A stretch of 61,528 nt of DNA from Variovorax sp. CAN15 (lineage in GTDB: Bacteria > Pseudomonadota > Gammaproteobacteria > Burkholderiales > Burkholderiaceae_C). The notes under the pieces were generated by a model that worked only from the letters and a program-made list of their open reading frames with translations, searched no databases and was not told where the DNA came from. The stretch is taken from assembly GCF_030462475.1 (NCBI RefSeq), contig NZ_JASMRZ010000002.1:228756-290283 (forward strand). The letters are read 5' to 3'. The position numbers and the translations under genes are program-made. Shown here piece by piece: positions 25,903 to 36,655 of this stretch. Each line of letters opens with the position of its first letter. Positions within the stretch are counted from its first letter, which is position 1.

Positions 25903-28900
25903 ATGAACAAGCATCTTCACCGAATCATCTTCAACCCCGCGCGCGGCATGCGCATGGTGGTTCAGGAAACGGCGGTCAGCGTCGGCCAGGGCGCCTCCAG
26001 AGGCACGCCCAGAGTCGTGAGAGGGAGCGCGGCCACAGTTGTGCTCCTCGGAGTGCTGGTTGGTGGAGTCGCCCACGCGCAGATCGTCGGCGCACCCAAC
26101 GTTCCGGGCAATCTGCGACCGACTGTGCTGGTGGCGCCCAACGGTGTGCCGCTCGTCAACATTCAGGCGCCGTCGGCGGCAGGCGTGAGCCGCAACGTCT
26201 ACAGCCAGTTCGACGTGATGGGCAATGGCGCCATTCTGAACAACAGCCGTGTGAACGCGCAGACGCAGCTCGGTGGCTTCGTGCAGGGAAACCCATGGCT
26301 GGCCAGGGGAGCGGCCCGTGTCATTCTCAATGAGGTCAATAGCGGAAATCCCACGCAATTGCGTGGTTACGTCGAGGTGGGCGGGCCGCGCGCGGAAGTG
26401 ATCATTGCCAACCCGGCAGGCATCTCCGTGAATGGCGGCGGATTCATCAACGCATCGCGCGCGACGTTGACCACCGGCGTGCCGCAGCTCAATGCGGCGG
26501 GCGGGCTCGAGGGCTTCCTCGTGCGCAATGGCAGCGTCGGCATCGAAGGCACGGGGCTCGATGCGAGCAAGACGGACTATGCGGCGATCCTTTCGAGGGC
26601 CGTGCAGGTCAATGCGGGCATCTGGGCGAACGAGCTCAAGGTGGTCACGGGTGCCAACCACGTCAGTACTGATCATGGCAGCGTCACGCCCGCTGCAGGT
26701 ACTAGGCCAGCACCGGCCTTTGCACTCGATGTCGCCGCGCTGGGAGGCATGTACGCCCGGAAAATCACTCTCATCGGCACGGAGACCGGGCTTGGCGTGC
26801 GCAATGCAGGCAACGTGGGCACGGGTACAGGCGGTCTTGTCGTGACGGTGCAAGGGCGGCTGGAGAACACAGGGACGCTCGAAGGGCCGCGGGTCCAACT
26901 CAACAGCGGCGCTGATATCGACAATCGCGCCGGCACCATCCGGCAGACCGGCATGGCCGGCCTCACGGTCGATTCGCCGGTGTTGGGCAACACGAACGGC
27001 GGTGTGATCGGTGCGGAGCCACTTACGCCGGCAACTGGCGTGGGCGGTGCGGCAATCGGCAGCGGCACGTCTGCCGCCCCCGCGACGCCGGATCCATCCA
27101 TTCAGGGCGCAGAGGCCGCCGACCGTGGCGCATCGCCGACCCCGGCTCATGTTCCTGCGGCCCCTGGCACCATCAACGCCGTCGGCGCGATCCTGAACGA
27201 CGGTGGCCGCATCTACGCGGGCGGTCCCGTCACGCTCAAGACACCGCAGATCAACAACGCTGGCGGCACGCTCAACGTGGCCACCATGGCCGTGACCGGT
27301 TCCAGCTTCAGCAACGCGGGTGGCACGCTCAACGTGAGCCAGAGCTTCGGTGCGAACGTCGGCCGGTTTGACAACGCAGGCGGCAAGCTCAATGCGGGTA
27401 GCCTGCAAATCACCACGAGCGACGATCTGGCCAATGTGGGCGGCACGCTCACCAGCGGCAGCGATGCGAGTCTTGCGATCGGAGGGAACGCCGACAATAC
27501 GCGCGGCACCATCTCAGCCGTTGGTCGCTTGACGGCCGACGTAATGAAGGCCGTGAGTAACGGCGCCGGCACGCTGGTCGCGAATGAGGGCCTGACGCTC
27601 GGTGCCAGCGCACTGGACAACACCAAGGGCAGCATCCAGTCGGTCAACGCTGGCGCGCAACTCGCTGTCACCAATCAACTGGCCAGTACAGGCGGCGCGA
27701 TTGGTGCCGGGACGAACCTCTCCGTGAAAGCGGGCGCGCTCGGCACCAGTGGAACGATCCGAGCGAGCAACGACATCACCCTCACTGTTGCTGGCGCGTT
27801 CGTCAACGACGGTCGCATCACCGCGGGCCGCGATACCACGATCACCGTCGGCAGTTTGGCATCGGGGAGCGCCAGTGCGCTCGGTGCCGGCGTACAGAAC
27901 GACGGCAAGCCGGGCAGTGCGGGCAATCTGAGCGTCACGGCGTCGGACATGTTGGCTGCGAATGGAATCAACGTCGCCGCCGGCAATGCAATGTTGCAAG
28001 GCGCAAGTGTCGACCTGTCGAAGAGCCAGACCAGCGCGGCGAACATTTCCGTCACGGCGAAGCAGGGCAACGTGAGCACCAGCGACAAGGCCAAAGTCGT
28101 GACGCCCGGCACCATCGACATCACCGCCAACGCCCGGGCCGGGCAGACTTTGGTCAACGACACCGGCGTGCTCAATGCCGGCCGGGTGGACCTGAAGATC
28201 TCGAACATCACAAATACCCGTGGTGGCGAGATTGTGCAGACCGGGGCAGATGCGGCCGCCTTGGCCGTGTCCGGCACCTTGAACAACGATGGTGGGCGCA
28301 TTGCCGGCAACAGCCATGACCTGAGCCTGAGTGCCGCCATGCTCAGAAACGCGGGTGGGAAGATCGAGCATGCGGGAGCGGGCACCTTGCGCATGGCGGG
28401 CGGCAGCTACAGCGGGGTTGGCGGCCAGATCGCCGGCAACGGCGCACTGGTTGTCGACGTAAGCAACGGCTTCACACAAGACAACGGCCGAACCGACGCC
28501 AGGCAAATCACCATCGATGCCGGTTCATTGAGCAATCGCGGCGGCAAGGTCTTCGGAACTTCGCTATCGGTCGACACCCGCGGAGGTGAACTGGACAACA
28601 GCGCCAAGGGCACCATGGCCGCAATGGGGGCTGTCGTGCTCCGATCGGGAGCCCTGAACAACGATACAGGCTTGATCCAGTCGGGCGATTCACTTCACAT
28701 CGACACAAACGGCCAAGTACTGACCAACACCAATGCGGCAGGCTATCGGACCCAACCTGCAGACCCGACCGGCGGCATCGCGAGCGGCGGCAGGCTCACC
28801 CTGAAGACGGGCGACGTCAAAAACGTGGCCGGCTCCATCGGATCGAAGGGCGCTTTGACGGCCGATACCCAGGTCTTCACGAACACCGACGGTGTACTCA

Positions 28901-31900
28901 TGGGCGGCCAGCCCGCCGCTCTCGGTGCGGACGGCAAGATGCGCAGTGGCACAGGCGGCGTGTTCCTGAGCGCAAAGTCTTTCAGCGGCGATGGCCAGAT
29001 CATTTCCGCCAACGACCTGGGCATCGCACTTGTGCAGGACGTCACGAACAACGCAAGCATCGTCGTGGGTGGCAACCTGAGCTACGTCACCGCCGGAAAG
29101 CTCACGAACAACACGAAGCTGCGGGCAGGAGGAACGCTCACGGTGGGCGGAGGCAGCGTCGACAACAACGCCGGCGCCGAGATGTCGGGAGGCGACAGCA
29201 TCGTCAACGCCGCCACAGCGTTGACCAATCGGGGCTTGATCGACAGCCAGGGATCGACGCAAATAGACTCCGGCGCGCTCAACAACGTCGGCACGGGCCG
29301 CATCTACGGCAACGCAGTGTCCGTCGCGGCCGGCACGCTCGACAACTACGCCGAAACCGTCGGCGGCGTGACCAGCGCCGGAACCATCGCGGCGCGCGAG
29401 ACGCTGAACATCGGTGCCGGCACTGTCAGCAACCGCGAGCACGCGCTGATCTTCAGCGGCGGCGTGGGCACCAAGGCCATGAGCATCGGCGGCAAGCTCG
29501 ACGGGAACCGCGAAGCCACAACGAGCGGCGGTGTCCTGAACAACCTGAGCGCGCGCATCGAGTCGTTGGGCGGCATGACCATCTCGATGGGACAGATCGC
29601 CAACCTCGACACGCACATCAAGCTCGGGCCGCAGACGACGACCAGGCAGTTCTCCCGAACCATCGGCGTGGAAGGCATCGGCCACTTCAAGCCGGAAGAT
29701 GTTGCCTACACACCGGGCAAGCCCAACCTGGCGATACGCAACCCCGATGGCACCTGGAGGCCCGCCAACGGCCATGTCTGGGGCCTGTGGGACAAAACCG
29801 TCCTCACGACCACCGACACGGCCATCGATGCCGATCCTGCGACCATCGTCGCCGGCAGGGACATGACCCTCAATGGTGGCGGGCTGAACCGTGACAGCAA
29901 GATCACAGCCGGCGGCGTGCTGACGGCACCCGGCATCAGGAACGAGGCATTGCAAGGCCAGGTCACGACGCAGACGGCCTCCATCGTGCATTGGCGCGCA
30001 ACCAAACGGGAACCCGACATCATCGAACCCGTATCGAGAGTGAGCAAGGACGTCGGGGCTTACGAGAAAACCGGCGGCCTCAACGCCACCCAGGGTTACG
30101 ACGCAGGCAAGGCCGCCAGCGGCGCGAACGGCGGCAACCGCAATGTCACCATCGTCGAAGTGCCGGCCAACGTCGGTGCCGTCGTAAAAGCCGACAGCCG
30201 CAGTAGCCCCGGCGCCGGTGTCAGTAAAACCGTTCCGATGGTCGTGCGCACCAGCACCCCTCGGACTGATATTCCTCGGGCCAGCCTTTTCAGCCTGAAT
30301 GGTGGCCCGCAAGGCTATCTTGTCGAGACCGACCCACGCTTTGCCAACTACCGCAGCTGGCTCAGCAGCGACTACTTGCTCAGTGGCCTCGGCCTGGACC
30401 CCAACAACATGCTCAAGCGCCTGGGTGACGGCTTCTACGAGCAGAAGCTCGTCCGCGAGCAGGTGGCACAGCTCACGGGCTATCGCTACCTGGGTGGCCA
30501 CTACAGCGATGAAGAGCAGTACACGGCGCTCATGAACAACGGGGCCACCTTTGCCAGGCAGTACGGCTTGCGCCCGGGCATCGGCCTGTCGCAGGCCCAG
30601 ATGGCCCAGCTGACCAGCGACATCGTCTGGCTGGTCGAGCAGACGGTGACGCTGCCCGACGGAAGCTTCCGGAACGTGCTGGCGCCGCAGTTGTACGTGC
30701 GCGTGCGGCATGGCGACGTCGACGGGTCGGGCGCGCTGCTGAGCGCCGATGCGACCTTCATCGAGGGCGATGGCGACCTCGTGAACACAGGCACCATCGC
30801 CGGGCGCACGCTGGTCAGGATCGACAAGGACAACGTCAGCAACCTCGGCGGACGCATTGCGGGCGCCGACCTTGCCATCCATGCCAGGACCGATCTCAAC
30901 AACATCGGAGGAAGCATCACCGCTGGCGACTCTGCAACCCTGACGGCCGGTCGCGACATCAACATCGAGACAACCACCAGGACGCAGGGCGGGGCACTTG
31001 CCAGCAGGACCAACATCGACCGCGTGGCCGGGGTCTATGTGGGCAATCCGGGAGGCACCCTTGCGGCTTCTGCCGGGCGGGACGTCCGCCTCGCGGGCGC
31101 CATCGTCGCCAACACCGGCACGGACAGCAAGACGCTGCTGAAGGCCAGGCGAGACATCAGCATCTCGACGGTCAAGGAAGAGGAACACCAGGAGCGAGCC
31201 ACCAGCCCGCGCAACTTCCACAGCCAGTCCAGTAGCCGAGAGGTCGGCAGCCAGATTGTCGGCGGCGGCGATGTGTCCCTGGACGCCGGAAGAGACATCC
31301 ACATTCGTGGATCGGCTATCGACGCCGAGGGCGATCTGGCGGTCAAGTCCAGAGAAGGCGACGTGCGCATCGAGACCGGGCGCGCCACCGCCGCCGTCGA
31401 TTCCGCGAGCGAAACCAGGAAGAGGGGCTTCCTGTCCAGCAAGACCACCACACAGCGCGACAGCCAGCGCGAAGACATGGCCATCGGCAGCACGCTGGGC
31501 GGTCGCAACATCGTGGTGTCGGGGCAGGACGTCACAGTGTCGGGCAGCGAGGTCATCGCCGACAAGAACACGGCCATCGTCGCAAAGCGCAATCTCTCCA
31601 TTGAGGCCGATCGGAACACACACTCGGACAGCAGCTACCAAGGCACGGCCCAATCCGGACTCATGGGTTCCGGCGGCTTCGGCTTCACTATCGGCAGCCG
31701 CAGCCAGAGCACCGACACCCGAAGCGGCCGCACCACCGCGGCGCGCAGCACCGTGGGCAGCATCGGCGGCAACACGACGCTCATCGCCGGCAATCAGTAC
31801 ACACAGATCGGCAGCGACGTGGTCGCGTCCGATGGCGACGTGACCATCGCCGCGAAGAAGATCGCGATCCGCGAGGCGCGCGAAACCAGCCGCAGCGAAA

Positions 31901-34572
31901 CGGAGCAAAAGCAGAAAAGCGGCGGCATGACCATCGCACTGACTGCGCCGGTCGTCAGCGCCGTGCAGAGCATTGGCAGCACGGCAAAGGCCATGAAGAA
32001 CACCGGCAGCGGGCGCATGCAGGCGCTGGGTGCCGCTTCCATCGCGGCCGAGGCCAAAGGCGTGGCCGATGCCATGGCGAACGCCAACGTCACCAATCCG
32101 GCGCAATCAATGGGCGTCAACCTGTCGATTAGCCTCGGCGGCAGTCAGAACAAGAGCAATCGGACCGAGACCAGCGACACCGCGGCCGGCAGTCGCGTCG
32201 AAGGCAAGAACGTCACCATGCTCGCGCTCGGAGGCGGCAAGGAAAGCAACATCCTGGTGCAGGGCAGCGACATCGTCGCGCGCGACAGCGCGACCCTTGT
32301 CGCCGACAACCGCATCGACATTCTTGCGGCGCAAAGCACCAGCGAGCGTCACGGCACCAACCAGGGCAGCGGCGGCAGCGTGGGCGTGAGCTTCGGCACC
32401 AGCGGTCTGCTGTTCAACGTCGGCGCGAACGGCAGCAAGGGCAAATCCGACGGCAGTGACACCAGCTACACCAACAGCCATGTGAGCGCCGGCAACAGGG
32501 TCAGCCTTGCCAGCGGCGGCGACACGACGATCAGGGGCGGCGTGATCGAAGCCGATCGCGTGAGCGCCAAGGTCGGCGGCGACCTGAAGATCGAAAGCCT
32601 GCAGGACACCAGCACCTCGAGCAGCAGGCAGCAAAGCGTGGGTGGGTCGTTGAGCGTGGGAGTGGGCGTGTGGAGCGTCGGCGTGAGCGCCAGCAGCGCC
32701 AAAGCCGGCGGCAACTACGCGAGCGTGAGGGAGCAGTCGGGCATCAAGGCCGGAGACGGCGGCTTCGATGTCGACGTGAAGGGGCGCACTGAGCTGAAGG
32801 GCGCGGTGATAGAGAGCACGCAGGCAGCGGTGGACAGCGCGAAGAACACCTTCAAGTCGGCCGGGCTGATCACCAGCGACATCCAGAACATCGACACCTA
32901 CAAGGCCAGCGGTGCGAGCCTGGGAGTGAGCGTCTCGGGACAACAGCCCAAAGGTGAGGACAAGAAGCCCATTCCGGGGTCGGCGTTCAAGGTGGGTTCG
33001 GGCGGCAGCGCTGGTGTGGGCAGCGCGTCGGGCCAGCAAGTGAGCGTGACCCGGGCCGGTATCAGCGGTATCGCGGGCGACCAGAGCGTGCGTACTGGGG
33101 TGGACGGCACGAATGCGTTGGTGAAGAAATGGGATGCCGAGAAGCTTGTCGGGGATGTGCAGGCGCAAGTGCAGATCACGCAAACCGCTGCGCCGAAGGC
33201 GGTGAAGGCTGTCGGGGAGTATGCGGACCGGCAGACCCTGAAATACGAGCGTGCGCAATTGCAGGCTTCGGTAGCACAACAGGTGCTGAACGACCCGACC
33301 GCTGGCGACGACCGCAGGGCGCAAGCCAAAACCGATCTGGCGGATGCCAACACCGTTCTCGCGGCGGAGCAGCAGAACTACGACAACTGGAAGGAGGGCG
33401 GGGCTTCACGCGTGCTCGCGCATGTCGTCGTCGGTGGGCTCACCGGCAATGCGCAAGGCGCGGCGGGTGCGGCAGTGGCTTCGGATGCCGCGCCAACCAT
33501 CGAAGATCTGACTCGCAACTTGCCTGAGGGCGTCAAGGGTGCGGTAGGTGCAGGCTTGGCGGCCGCGTTGGGGGCGGTCGGCGGAGCGGCCGGGGCCGCG
33601 ACGGCACTGAATGCTGATGTCAACAATCGCCAGTCCAGCGCAGCACAGCGAGATGCCCTGATTCGCCTTCAGCAAAGCAAGGGCGAGGTCGATCGGAAAA
33701 AGCTGGCCGATGCCATGTGCGCGATCTTGAAGTGCGCGGCCGGAGCGGATCCGAACAGCGCCGGATACGCCGCACTGGTTTCTTCGCAAAACCGTGGCGC
33801 GGACTACAAGGCTGAGCAGCAGTTGCTTCTCAAGACGGGGGTGTTCTCTGACTACGGATGGTCCGATGGGGCCATCGACATTGCGAGCACGCTCTTGCAC
33901 AACGCCAAGGATGGGGTACAGGGGGCAGCCAGCGGCGCCGGGTACTTGGGGAATGCTGTCGCCCAAGACTTCAAGAACGCAGTAGCGTCGGCAAATCCGC
34001 CCGATATTCCGCCTGATGTGGATACCGGAGGCAAGCCGCCTACGGCGGGCGGCAGTGCGGTTGTTGTTGGGGCGATGCCTACGGTCTTGTGTGCTGCTCC
34101 GCCATTTTGTGTTCCAGGTTTGGCGCCGGTTGTGTCTGGGGGGAGGCTGGGGTATGCGCCTGGAAATGCAACTTTGTCATCTTCGAATGAAGAGAGTGGC
34201 TCGCTTCCTAGTAATGCTAATACGTCAAATCAAAGCAGCGGCGCTTTGGCCAACCTGCTCGGAAAGGAGCGAGAGCTTAAAGTCGCTGAAATTTCGGGAG
34301 GAAAAATTTCAAACGAAAAAATAATCACAGGGCGCGGCCATACGGATGTCGACGTCATTGGGCCAAATGGCGAACTGATTGGAGTGGGTGGGCCTGCGAA
34401 ATCAAATAAGTTGTCAAATCTCGGAGGAGAAATTGCAAAACTGAAGGAAGAGGCTGCCAAACGGGGAGTTATAGTTCAATATTACATCACAGACTCGACG
34501 CCGCGTTCAGTTTATGAGTTTTTGGCAAAGAGACTGGGTGTAGAGAATGTCTTTATTTTTAAGGAGCCTTGA
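25903..34572 (+). CDS. cdiA: CdiA-like contact-dependent inhibition exoprotein (filamentous haemagglutinin family)
   Basis: A 2889-residue TpsA exoprotein. It begins with an extended signal peptide region (MNKHLHRIIFNPARGMRMVV), a signal core ending in GVAHA, and a TPS secretion domain with QLRGYVEVGGPRAEVIIANP and GISVNGGGFINASRATL. Residues 400-1350 and 1600-2300 are haemagglutinin-type repeats. Between them (about 1440-1610) lies a conserved non-repeat domain (LVETDPRFANYRSWLSSDYL). A pretoxin region with ALNADVNNRQ is near residue 2570. The last 130 residues are AT-rich and variable: GRGHTDVDVIGPNGELIG, VGGPAK and a final VENVFIFKEP. The Asp/Glu...Lys pattern suggests a nuclease toxin, but I cannot name the family. 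Expected to deliver the C-terminal toxin into neighbours on contact. Confidence 0.88.
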   Translation: MNKHLHRIIFNPARGMRMVVQETAVSVGQGASRGTPRVVRGSAATVVLLGVLVGGVAHAQIVGAPNVPGNLRPTVLVAPNGVPLVNIQAPSAAGVSRNVYSQFDVMGNGAILNNSRVNAQTQLGGFVQGNPWLARGAARVILNEVNSGNPTQLRGYVEVGGPRAEVIIANPAGISVNGGGFINASRATLTTGVPQLNAAGGLEGFLVRNGSVGIEGTGLDASKTDYAAILSRAVQVNAGIWANELKVVTGANHVSTDHGSVTPAAGTRPAPAFALDVAALGGMYARKITLIGTETGLGVRNAGNVGTGTGGLVVTVQGRLENTGTLEGPRVQLNSGADIDNRAGTIRQTGMAGLTVDSPVLGNTNGGVIGAEPLTPATGVGGAAIGSGTSAAPATPDPSIQGAEAADRGASPTPAHVPAAPGTINAVGAILNDGGRIYAGGPVTLKTPQINNAGGTLNVATMAVTGSSFSNAGGTLNVSQSFGANVGRFDNAGGKLNAGSLQITTSDDLANVGGTLTSGSDASLAIGGNADNTRGTISAVGRLTADVMKAVSNGAGTLVANEGLTLGASALDNTKGSIQSVNAGAQLAVTNQLASTGGAIGAGTNLSVKAGALGTSGTIRASNDITLTVAGAFVNDGRITAGRDTTITVGSLASGSASALGAGVQNDGKPGSAGNLSVTASDMLAANGINVAAGNAMLQGASVDLSKSQTSAANISVTAKQGNVSTSDKAKVVTPGTIDITANARAGQTLVNDTGVLNAGRVDLKISNITNTRGGEIVQTGADAAALAVSGTLNNDGGRIAGNSHDLSLSAAMLRNAGGKIEHAGAGTLRMAGGSYSGVGGQIAGNGALVVDVSNGFTQDNGRTDARQITIDAGSLSNRGGKVFGTSLSVDTRGGELDNSAKGTMAAMGAVVLRSGALNNDTGLIQSGDSLHIDTNGQVLTNTNAAGYRTQPADPTGGIASGGRLTLKTGDVKNVAGSIGSKGALTADTQVFTNTDGVLMGGQPAALGADGKMRSGTGGVFLSAKSFSGDGQIISANDLGIALVQDVTNNASIVVGGNLSYVTAGKLTNNTKLRAGGTLTVGGGSVDNNAGAEMSGGDSIVNAATALTNRGLIDSQGSTQIDSGALNNVGTGRIYGNAVSVAAGTLDNYAETVGGVTSAGTIAARETLNIGAGTVSNREHALIFSGGVGTKAMSIGGKLDGNREATTSGGVLNNLSARIESLGGMTISMGQIANLDTHIKLGPQTTTRQFSRTIGVEGIGHFKPEDVAYTPGKPNLAIRNPDGTWRPANGHVWGLWDKTVLTTTDTAIDADPATIVAGRDMTLNGGGLNRDSKITAGGVLTAPGIRNEALQGQVTTQTASIVHWRATKREPDIIEPVSRVSKDVGAYEKTGGLNATQGYDAGKAASGANGGNRNVTIVEVPANVGAVVKADSRSSPGAGVSKTVPMVVRTSTPRTDIPRASLFSLNGGPQGYLVETDPRFANYRSWLSSDYLLSGLGLDPNNMLKRLGDGFYEQKLVREQVAQLTGYRYLGGHYSDEEQYTALMNNGATFARQYGLRPGIGLSQAQMAQLTSDIVWLVEQTVTLPDGSFRNVLAPQLYVRVRHGDVDGSGALLSADATFIEGDGDLVNTGTIAGRTLVRIDKDNVSNLGGRIAGADLAIHARTDLNNIGGSITAGDSATLTAGRDINIETTTRTQGGALASRTNIDRVAGVYVGNPGGTLAASAGRDVRLAGAIVANTGTDSKTLLKARRDISISTVKEEEHQERATSPRNFHSQSSSREVGSQIVGGGDVSLDAGRDIHIRGSAIDAEGDLAVKSREGDVRIETGRATAAVDSASETRKRGFLSSKTTTQRDSQREDMAIGSTLGGRNIVVSGQDVTVSGSEVIADKNTAIVAKRNLSIEADRNTHSDSSYQGTAQSGLMGSGGFGFTIGSRSQSTDTRSGRTTAARSTVGSIGGNTTLIAGNQYTQIGSDVVASDGDVTIAAKKIAIREARETSRSETEQKQKSGGMTIALTAPVVSAVQSIGSTAKAMKNTGSGRMQALGAASIAAEAKGVADAMANANVTNPAQSMGVNLSISLGGSQNKSNRTETSDTAAGSRVEGKNVTMLALGGGKESNILVQGSDIVARDSATLVADNRIDILAAQSTSERHGTNQGSGGSVGVSFGTSGLLFNVGANGSKGKSDGSDTSYTNSHVSAGNRVSLASGGDTTIRGGVIEADRVSAKVGGDLKIESLQDTSTSSSRQQSVGGSLSVGVGVWSVGVSASSAKAGGNYASVREQSGIKAGDGGFDVDVKGRTELKGAVIESTQAAVDSAKNTFKSAGLITSDIQNIDTYKASGASLGVSVSGQQPKGEDKKPIPGSAFKVGSGGSAGVGSASGQQVSVTRAGISGIAGDQSVRTGVDGTNALVKKWDAEKLVGDVQAQVQITQTAAPKAVKAVGEYADRQTLKYERAQLQASVAQQVLNDPTAGDDRRAQAKTDLADANTVLAAEQQNYDNWKEGGASRVLAHVVVGGLTGNAQGAAGAAVASDAAPTIEDLTRNLPEGVKGAVGAGLAAALGAVGGAAGAATALNADVNNRQSSAAQRDALIRLQQSKGEVDRKKLADAMCAILKCAAGADPNSAGYAALVSSQNRGADYKAEQQLLLKTGVFSDYGWSDGAIDIASTLLHNAKDGVQGAASGAGYLGNAVAQDFKNAVASANPPDIPPDVDTGGKPPTAGGSAVVVGAMPTVLCAAPPFCVPGLAPVVSGGRLGYAPGNATLSSSNEESGSLPSNANTSNQSSGALANLLGKERELKVAEISGGKISNEKIITGRGHTDVDVIGPNGELIGVGGPAKSNKLSNLGGEIAKLKEEAAKRGVIVQYYITDSTPRSVYEFLAKRLGVENVFIFKEP

Positions 34573-34973
34573 TGACGATCGGCACACTTCGGGTTGTTTT
34601 GCCTCAGCCTTTTGAAAACGTACTAAATGATGTAAAAGAAATTTCATCCTTGCTTGGCTTGAGTCCAGTTGCTCCATCTTTTGGGAAAATCCTGGCATGG
34701 TCTTATGAAGGGGATGAGGTCGAATTGGAGGGGTGGTCTAGAGATGAATTGATTGAAAAGAAAATTCAGTTGGTGAGTTTTTGGAATTCGGATGGAGTTG
34801 ATCTGATGGTGTCTTGGCAGTTGGTGGATGGCCATTGGAGTTTGGGGTTCTCGGAGGCAAGAGGCGCGTATTCTATGTTGGAGAAAGTATTTGGATATTT
34901 CGCGCGCAAGATGTCGATGCACCCCTTCAGAAAATCGAATGATTTGCCGGTTATTGTCTTTGGCTTTGAGTAA
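34572..34973 (+). CDS. cdiI: Putative CdiI immunity protein
   Basis: A 133-residue, AT-rich gene whose ATG overlaps the cdiA stop by one base, with AAGGAG five bases upstream. The protein is acidic with several aromatic residues (ILAWSYEGDEVELEGWSRDE, LVSFWNSDGVDLMVSWQLVDGHW) and has no signal peptide. Position and composition are those of a cognate immunity protein that neutralises the toxin in the producing cell. No family recognised. Confidence 0.7.
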   Translation: MTIGTLRVVLPQPFENVLNDVKEISSLLGLSPVAPSFGKILAWSYEGDEVELEGWSRDELIEKKIQLVSFWNSDGVDLMVSWQLVDGHWSLGFSEARGAYSMLEKVFGYFARKMSMHPFRKSNDLPVIVFGFE

Positions 34974-35280
34974 TTTTCGAATCGTTAAGGAGTGCCAAGT
35001 TCTGCGTCAATTACGCGAGCGCACAGTTACCCACCAAAGTGGGGCGAAGGTGTTTTTCGACATCTACGTTGAGGGCTTTAATGACCCCGGGGGCATCGCG
35101 ACCGAGATCATGCGGCAGTGATCGGGAACGTGAAAACACTCGCAGCAAGTCGGCACCTACCCAATGGCGGCCAAGGGCAGAGCCCCCCGAGCGATCTGCA
35201 CAAACTGCCGCCTGTTCTATTTTTGCGCCTACCGACACGCCGCTGCCCGGGTCTCGGCAACATCCCGTCACCCCAGCGAA

Positions 35281-35804
35281 GTGAAGGGAGCGGTTGGTGC
35301 GGGCTTAGCAACTGGGTTGGGCGCGGCGGTTGGTGGAACCGCTGATGCGGCGACAGCACTGAATGCCGACGGCAACAATCGCCAGTCAAATGCCGCACAG
35401 CGAGATGCGCTCGCTCGCCTGCAGAAAGACAAGGGCGAGTCCGATCAGAAAAAGCTGGCCGATGCGATGTGCGCGCTTCTGAAGTGTGCGGCCGGGGCGG
35501 ACCCGAACAGCGCCGGATATGCCGCACAGGTATCTTCGCAAAACCGAGGGGCCGACTATAAGGAAGAGCAGAAGTTGCTGCTCAATACGGGGGTGTTTTC
35601 CAACTATGGTTGGACCGATGGCGCTATCGACATCGCCAGCAGGCTTGTTCACAACGCCAGGGATGAGGTGCAAGGCGCCGCCAGTGGTGCTGGTTACCCT
35701 GGGAATGGGGTGGTCCAGGACTTCAAACTGGCATTTTTCGTTCGTATATAAATTTTGATAAAAATGGAAATGCTTTTGTTGGTAATGTCCATCCGATTAA
35801 ATGA
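35281..35804 (+). pseudogene. Orphan cdiA C-terminal fragment (pretoxin region) with toxin remnant
   Basis: About 450 bases (35281-35730) repeat the cdiA pretoxin region at 33529-33975, including ALNADGNNRQ, LADAMCALLKCAAGADPNSAGYAA and GVFSNYGWTDGAIDIAS. After FKLAFF the frame stops, but in the next frame NFDKNGNAFVGNVHPIK and a stop at 35802-35804 look like the very end of another toxin. So most of a toxin domain has been lost by deletion or frameshift. The stop overlaps the ATG of the immunity-like gene at 35801. The stretch 34974-35280 before it holds nothing I recognise. Confidence 0.75.
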
Positions 35805-36217
35805 GAGATGCTGATATGGATTTTCTAAGGCTTGCTTTTGGAGAGCTAAATCTGAAATCTGATCAAGATGCCGCTATAAAGTTAGCGCTAAACTCAATTT
35901 TCATAGGCGATCGATTGCCAGAGCTTTCATGTTTGCTAACCGATGGCCATGAAATCGGCGGAGTTGAAGGGTGGCCGGGATGGCTAATTGAACGCAAAGA
36001 TAAAATATCTTCTGAAATTTCGTATTATGCAAAATGGCCAAAAAATGCCGATTTTCATGTGCATGTTGAGCCCGGTGCACTTGAACTCGGTTATCCAGAC
36101 ATGTTTATGAGCGCAGAGGATTTTTGCCATTATGTGCGAATGGCAATTAAAGTGTATTTGATATCAGGTGCGGCCAATGATAATATTGCGAGGCAAATTA
36201 ATTATCAAGTGAGTTGA
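35801..36217 (+). CDS. Orphan immunity-like protein
   Basis: A 138-residue protein from an AT-rich gene that begins by ATGA overlap with the toxin remnant (alternative start ATG at 35816, MDFLRLAFGE). It is soluble, acidic and aromatic (WPGWLIERKDKISSEISYYAKWPKNADFHVHVEPG), in keeping with SMI1/Imm-type immunity proteins, though I cannot assign a family. It may protect against a toxin the cell no longer makes. Confidence 0.6.
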   Translation: MRDADMDFLRLAFGELNLKSDQDAAIKLALNSIFIGDRLPELSCLLTDGHEIGGVEGWPGWLIERKDKISSEISYYAKWPKNADFHVHVEPGALELGYPDMFMSAEDFCHYVRMAIKVYLISGAANDNIARQINYQVS

Positions 36218-36303
36218 TGCTGTAAATAAATCGATGAAATGTATTTTCTTCTGGTTGACGGCCCGACTAGCGTATCGGTTCTGATTTGCCTGTTGGTACT
36301 ACT

Positions 36304-36655
36304 GCAGGGGGTCACTCCAGGTCGTGATACCAACAACGAGATAACCATCAGCACACAAGGTGGAGCGCTCATCGGAAAGGCCAGCATTGACTGTGTGGCC
36401 GGAGTCTATGTGAGCAATCCGGGCAGCACACTGTTCGCCAGCGCAGGTCGCGATGTGAACCTGAGCGGTGGGATCATCGCCGATCAAGGTGCTGGCAGTC
36501 ATACCTCGATCAAGGCAAAGAATGGCATCGATGCTTCAAGCTCTACGTTCCTGGAAGGCTTGGCATATGGAAGGGGGTCGCTCCCAGTCGCATTCGGGTT
36601 GAAGGTCTGCTCACACGAAGATGACTGTTTATCCAAAATGGTAATGAAAAAATGA
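36304..36655 (+). pseudogene. Orphan cdiA internal fragment fused to a toxin tail
   Basis: GRDTNNEITISTQGGALIG, DCVAGVYVSNPGSTLFASAGRDV and GGIIADQGAGSHTSIKAK match CdiA residues encoded at about 30940-31165. The frame then continues into unrelated residues ending SHEDDCLSKMVMKK and a stop that overlaps the next ATG (ATGA). This looks like a collapsed cdiA in which the repeat region was joined directly to the end of a different toxin. Confidence 0.65.

Noticed and set aside
28690..32106. 1138-codon open frame antisense to cdiA
   Set aside because: Its composition (His, Arg, Asp, Ala rich with no domain) is that of a shadow frame in GC-rich DNA, and the sense strand encodes clear haemagglutinin repeats.
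35011..35271. 86-codon minus-strand frame in the CDI remnant region as a transposase remnant
   Set aside because: The sequence suggested a mobile-element relic at first sight, but I could match it to no transposase family and saw no terminal inverted repeats.
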